Made by a program: the position numbers and the translations under genes
The notes under the pieces: model-generated
The model's database searches: none
What the model saw: the letters and a program-made list of their open reading frames with translations, nothing else
What the model was told of the DNA's origin: nothing
From: Candidatus Altarchaeota archaeon
GTDB lineage: Archaea; Altiarchaeota; Altiarchaeia; JAFGQM01
Assembly: GCA_016935655.1 (NCBI GenBank)
Contig: JAFGQM010000124.1
Span: forward strand, 1 to 9,394
Direction: 5' to 3'
DNA: 9,394 nt
Shown: positions 6,324 to 9,394 of the stretch, one piece after another
Numbering within the stretch: position 1 is the stretch's first letter
How the letters are laid out: the number at the start of each line of letters is the position of its first letter

Positions 6324-7563
6324 GACGCCGCCGGGAACAAGGGATTTCCTCCCAGAGGAGATGATAGGGAGGCAGGAGACGATTGAAAAGATAAGGTCAG
6401 TCTTTGAGGTGTACGGATTCAGCCCCTCCGAGACGCCGGCCTTCGAGTATGCGGAACTGCTGGAGGGCAAATACGGGGAGGAGGAGAAGCTCATCTATAA
6501 GTTCGAGGACATGGGCGGCAGGAAGCTCGCGCTGAGGTATGACCTGACGGTCCCCTTGGTAAGGCTGTTCGGCTCGAACGCACTCACCACACCCTTCAAA
6601 AGGTACTGCATCGCGCGTGTATGGAGGTTCGACCGGCCGCAGAAAGGTAGATATCGGGAGTTCTGGCAGTGCGATGTCGATATCGTGGGGTCAAAATCAA
6701 TGATGGCCGACGCGGAGGTCGTGGCATGCGCCATAGACGCCCTGGAGGCGGTGGGGCTCAAGGAGTTCAAGTTCAAGATAAACAACAGGAAGCTGTTGGA
6801 TGCAATAATGAAAAAGGTCGGGATACCGGAGGGGAAAGAGCTGGAAGCCTTCAGGGCACTTGACAAGCTTGAGAAGTTCGGGGTGGACCAGGTCAGAAAA
6901 GAGTTTAAGGAACGCGGGATAGACGCCAAGAAGGGGGCGGAACTCCTGGAGTTCCTTAAACTCGGGGACCTGGGTGAGATAGAAAAGAATATAGGGGGGA
7001 ACGAAGGGATAAATGAACTGAGGGAGATCCTAGACTACCTGAAAGCCGTCGGGAAGGACAAGAGAGTTCTTGTCGACCTGTCGATGGCGCGCGGCCTGGA
7101 TTACTACACCGGCCCCATCTTTGAGGTGGAAGAGGGCAGTTACGGCTCCATAGCTGGCGGGGGCAGGTATGACAATCTTATAAAACGGATAACTGGCAAG
7201 GACGCCCCCGCGACCGGGATAAGCCTCGGGATAGAGAGGATATTGGAGGTCTTGAAGGAGAAGGGCGTGATAAAGGACAGGAAGACCCTGGCGCAGGTAT
7301 ATGTCCTGTGCGTGGACGACGAGTCGAAAAAAGAGGCGCTGCAGATAGTCGACAAATTAAGGACCGCCGGCATCCCGACTGAGACGGATGTCGTCGGCAG
7401 GAACTTCAGCAACCAGCTGAAATATGTGGATAAACAGGGGGTAAAAAGGGTGATCATAGTCGGGCAGAAGGACTTGAAAGAGGGGAAGGTCACGATAAAA
7501 AACATGGAATCCGGTGAACAAAAGATGGCCAGTCTGAAGGACGTGGTAGGTGCAATAAAATGA
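6313..7563 (+). CDS. hisS: Histidyl-tRNA synthetase
   Basis: A 416-residue class II aminoacyl-tRNA synthetase that charges tRNA-His in the cytoplasm. The N-terminus (TPPGTRDFLPEEM) is typical. LRYDLTVPLVR lies near 74-84, motif 2 is at 102-120 (RVWRFDRPQKGRYREFWQ), the histidine-binding signature is ARGLDYYTG at 259-267 with YGSIAGGGRYDNL at 277-289, and motif 3 is GISLGIERI at 312-320. Residues from about 328 to the end form the C-terminal anticodon-binding domain. That domain, and a long-form HisG next door, argue against this being the HisZ regulatory paralogue. It overlaps the regulator gene by 11 bases and hisG by four (ATGA), so it sits inside a histidine biosynthesis operon, where tRNA-His charging and histidine supply could be controlled together. 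Confidence 0.96.
   Translation: MKLETPPGTRDFLPEEMIGRQETIEKIRSVFEVYGFSPSETPAFEYAELLEGKYGEEEKLIYKFEDMGGRKLALRYDLTVPLVRLFGSNALTTPFKRYCIARVWRFDRPQKGRYREFWQCDVDIVGSKSMMADAEVVACAIDALEAVGLKEFKFKINNRKLLDAIMKKVGIPEGKELEAFRALDKLEKFGVDQVRKEFKERGIDAKKGAELLEFLKLGDLGEIEKNIGGNEGINELREILDYLKAVGKDKRVLVDLSMARGLDYYTGPIFEVEEGSYGSIAGGGRYDNLIKRITGKDAPATGISLGIERILEVLKEKGVIKDRKTLAQVYVLCVDDESKKEALQIVDKLRTAGIPTETDVVGRNFSNQLKYVDKQGVKRVIIVGQKDLKEGKVTIKNMESGEQKMASLKDVVGAIK
7548..7552 (+). promoter_or_regulatory. Ribosome binding site of hisG
   Basis: AGGTG seven bases before the hisG ATG, inside the 3' end of hisS. It supports the ATGA-overlap start at 7560. Confidence 0.55.
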
Positions 7564-8429
7564 CGCAGATCAGGATAGCGATCCCAAACAAGGGCAGGAT
7601 GTGGGAACCCAGCAGGCAGATCTTGGAGAGGATAGGGTTGGGATTAGAGAAGGTGAGTGACAAGAGTCTGTTCATCAAAACCAACAACCCCCAGATAGAC
7701 GTCATAGCGGTCAGGGTGGAGGACATACCGGAATTCGTAAGGGACGGAGCCGCTGACCTCGGCATAACCGGGAGGGATGTGATTGCTGAAAGGAGGGTCA
7801 GGGTCAGCGAGCTGCTGCCTTTGAACTTCGGCTACTGCTCACTGATACTGGCGGTCCCGCAGAAGTGGGAAACAGAGTCGGTAAAGCAGCTGCCGGATAA
7901 CCTCAAGATTGCTACAAAGTTCCCCAACGTCGCTAAGTCGTACCTAAAAAAGAATAAGAAGGAGGCCCAGCTGGTGATTCTTTCCGGGGCCGTGGAGATA
8001 GCCCCGATAATCGGGATAGCAGATGCCGTGATAGACCTGACATCGACCGGCACCACCCTGAAAACCCACGGTCTGAGGGTAATCGAGACGATATTGCAAT
8101 CGCAGGCTGTCCTGATAGGGGACAGGGAGAATCTCAAAAAGCCCGAGAAGAGATCCCTCGTGGATGACATAATGCTGGCCATAAAGGGCGTTGTCTTCGC
8201 AGAGAAGAAGAAGTACCTGATTATAAACCTGCCGGAGAACAAGCTGCCTGAATTGGAGGGGATAACTGAGGGGCTGCTATCGCCCACCATCACAAAACTC
8301 GACAAAAAAGGCTGGGTGGCCGCGCAACTGGTCGTCGAGGAGAACAAGATCTTCAATATCATCAAAAAGGTGAAAAACATCGGCGGCAGGGATATCCTGG
8401 TAGTGCCGATAGAGAGGCTGGTGAGATGA
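7560..8429 (+). CDS. hisG: ATP phosphoribosyltransferase, long form
   Basis: Catalyses the first committed step of histidine synthesis, joining ATP and PRPP to give phosphoribosyl-ATP, and is the classical target of histidine feedback inhibition. At 289 residues it is the long form. The catalytic part (to about 210) shows IPNKGR at 8-13, the GAADLGITGRD segment at 63-73 and the PRPP-binding loop DLTSTGTTLKTHGL at 159-172. The remaining roughly 80 residues (KKYLIINLPENKLPELEGI onward, through KKGWVAAQLVVEENKI) form the ACT-like C-terminal domain that binds histidine in long-form enzymes, so HisZ should not be required. Start and stop overlap hisS and hisD by ATGA-type junctions, implying coupled translation. 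Confidence 0.97.
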   Translation: MTQIRIAIPNKGRMWEPSRQILERIGLGLEKVSDKSLFIKTNNPQIDVIAVRVEDIPEFVRDGAADLGITGRDVIAERRVRVSELLPLNFGYCSLILAVPQKWETESVKQLPDNLKIATKFPNVAKSYLKKNKKEAQLVILSGAVEIAPIIGIADAVIDLTSTGTTLKTHGLRVIETILQSQAVLIGDRENLKKPEKRSLVDDIMLAIKGVVFAEKKKYLIINLPENKLPELEGITEGLLSPTITKLDKKGWVAAQLVVEENKIFNIIKKVKNIGGRDILVVPIERLVR

Positions 8430-9394
8430 TAGAGGTGGTGAAGCTTTCGGAGCTCGGAGAGCAGGATAAAAAGAGAATCCTGAAGCGTGGGGAGGCAGAA
8501 GTAGAAAAGGCCATGGAACCAGCCAGAAAAATCCTTGAGGATGTAAAGGCCGGGGGGGACGCAGCCCTCGTGGAATACACGAAAAAATTTGATGGTGTCG
8601 ATATCGGCATAGACGAACTTAGGGTAAGCAAGGAGGAGATAGACGAGGCGCTCGAGAACACAGACTCAAAACTCCTACGTGCAATCGAGAGAGCCTATAG
8701 GAACATAAAGAGGTTCCATGAGAACCAAGTTCCTAAGGATTGGAGGATTGAAGTGGAGACCGGGGTTGAGACAGGGCGCAGGGTGGTGCCGATGGACAGA
8801 GCTGGGCTCTATGTGCCCGGGGGCAAGGCTGTTTACCCCTCTGTCATGCTGATGCTCGCAGTTCCTGCAAAGATAGCAGGGGTAGGGGAGGCCATCGTAT
8901 GCACGCCCCCCCGGAAGGGCGGGACAGACCCCGCAAGTCTGATAGCTGCGAGGTTATGCGGTGTTGATGCGATTTTCAAGGTGGGCGGGGTGCAGGCCAT
9001 AGGGGCTATGGCCTACGGGACCGAGACCATACCGAAAGCGGATGTCATAGCCGGGCCCGGCGGGCCCTACGTATCCGCCGCGCAACGGCTTGTCGGTAAA
9101 GAGGTCAGGGTAGACTTCCCCCCAGGGCCCTCCGAGGGGATGGTCATCGCGGACAAGTTTGCAAACCCCAAGTTTGTGGCTGCTGACGTACTCAGCGAAG
9201 CAGAGCACGGACCTGATTCGGCCGGTGTATTGGTTACGGACTCGCCAGAGCTGGCCAGAAAGGTCAGCGGGGAGTTTGAGGAGATGGCAAAAGGCCTTCC
9301 GAAGGCTAGGAAGGGCTACGTCAAGGAGAACGTGAAAAAGTACAGCTACATCATACTTACGAAGGATATCGAAGAAGCGATAGGCTTTGTCGAT
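8426..9394 (+). CDS. hisD: Histidinol dehydrogenase (3' truncated by window)
   Basis: Zinc- and NAD-dependent enzyme for the last two steps of histidine synthesis, oxidising histidinol to histidine. The 323 visible residues stay open to the window end. Recognisable segments are AGLYVPGGKAVYPSVMLM at about 126-143, PAKIAGVGEAIVCTPP, KVGGVQAIGAMAYGTE at 185-200, GPGGPYVSAAQRLV at 210-223, VDFPPGPSE at 229-237 and DVLSEAEHGPDSAG at 244-257. The catalytic APEHL motif would follow just past the cut. Two sites look atypical: E248 stands where the bacterial enzyme has the zinc-ligand Gln (Q259 in E. coli numbering; H251 matches H262), and GPGGPYV replaces the common GPGN form. The start at 8426 overlaps the hisG stop (ATGA); GGTGAG immediately precedes it, so the GTG at 8435, nine bases further on, is an alternative. 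Confidence 0.95.
   Translation, partial: MIEVVKLSELGEQDKKRILKRGEAEVEKAMEPARKILEDVKAGGDAALVEYTKKFDGVDIGIDELRVSKEEIDEALENTDSKLLRAIERAYRNIKRFHENQVPKDWRIEVETGVETGRRVVPMDRAGLYVPGGKAVYPSVMLMLAVPAKIAGVGEAIVCTPPRKGGTDPASLIAARLCGVDAIFKVGGVQAIGAMAYGTETIPKADVIAGPGGPYVSAAQRLVGKEVRVDFPPGPSEGMVIADKFANPKFVAADVLSEAEHGPDSAGVLVTDSPELARKVSGEFEEMAKGLPKARKGYVKENVKKYSYIILTKDIEEAIGFVD

Noticed and set aside
6313..7563. Possibility that the synthetase-like gene is hisZ
   Set aside because: It retains the histidine-specific signatures and a full C-terminal anticodon-binding domain, and the adjacent HisG is the long form that does not need HisZ.
7832..8380. Minus-strand 182-codon frame inside hisG
   Set aside because: Ser/Phe-rich antisense reading of a highly conserved gene; no recognisable protein features.

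Overview
The window looks like archaeal chromosome of moderate-to-high G+C. First genes of transcription units have A-rich sequence directly before the ATG, often with a TATA-like box about 20-40 bases upstream, as expected for leaderless or short-leader archaeal transcripts. Several operon-internal genes instead carry GGTGA-type Shine-Dalgarno sequences. AGG (Arg) and ATA (Ile) codons are frequent, and the enolase and UbiA-type proteins also look archaeal. I cannot place the organism below domain level. Coding density is very high, and I see no tRNA, rRNA, CRISPR array, insertion sequence or tandem repeat.

Layout. 1-133 is the 3' end of an unidentified lysine-rich protein. 179-1447 encodes enolase with all key catalytic residues, followed by a doubtful small Arg-rich ORF (1441-1662). 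On the minus strand a UbiA-superfamily prenyltransferase (2996-2103) and a YjbQ/UPF0047 protein (2093-1674) form a two-gene unit. Divergent from it, 3053-4342 is a tightly packed plus-strand trio: a Cys-rich GyrI-like protein of unknown function, a flavodoxin and a DUF1801 protein. Converging on the trio is an iron-sulfur flavoprotein with a compact cysteine motif (4875-4348). A small two-helix membrane protein follows (4917-5258), then an unidentified Arg-rich basic protein on the minus strand (5843-5259).

The right third (5937 to the end) is the start of a histidine operon: an AbrB-type DNA-binding domain fused to an ACT domain, hisS, long-form hisG and hisD (cut off by the window end). The four genes overlap by 4-11 bases. 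The N-terminal DNA-binding domain plus C-terminal amino-acid-sensing domain suggests a feedback transcriptional regulator of this operon. A perfect 6-bp inverted repeat with a T6 loop lies in the 93-bp divergent intergenic region just upstream and is a candidate operator. This regulator/operator arrangement is the most interesting part of the window. The flavodoxin / iron-sulfur flavoprotein neighbourhood and two unrecognised basic proteins are secondary points of interest.
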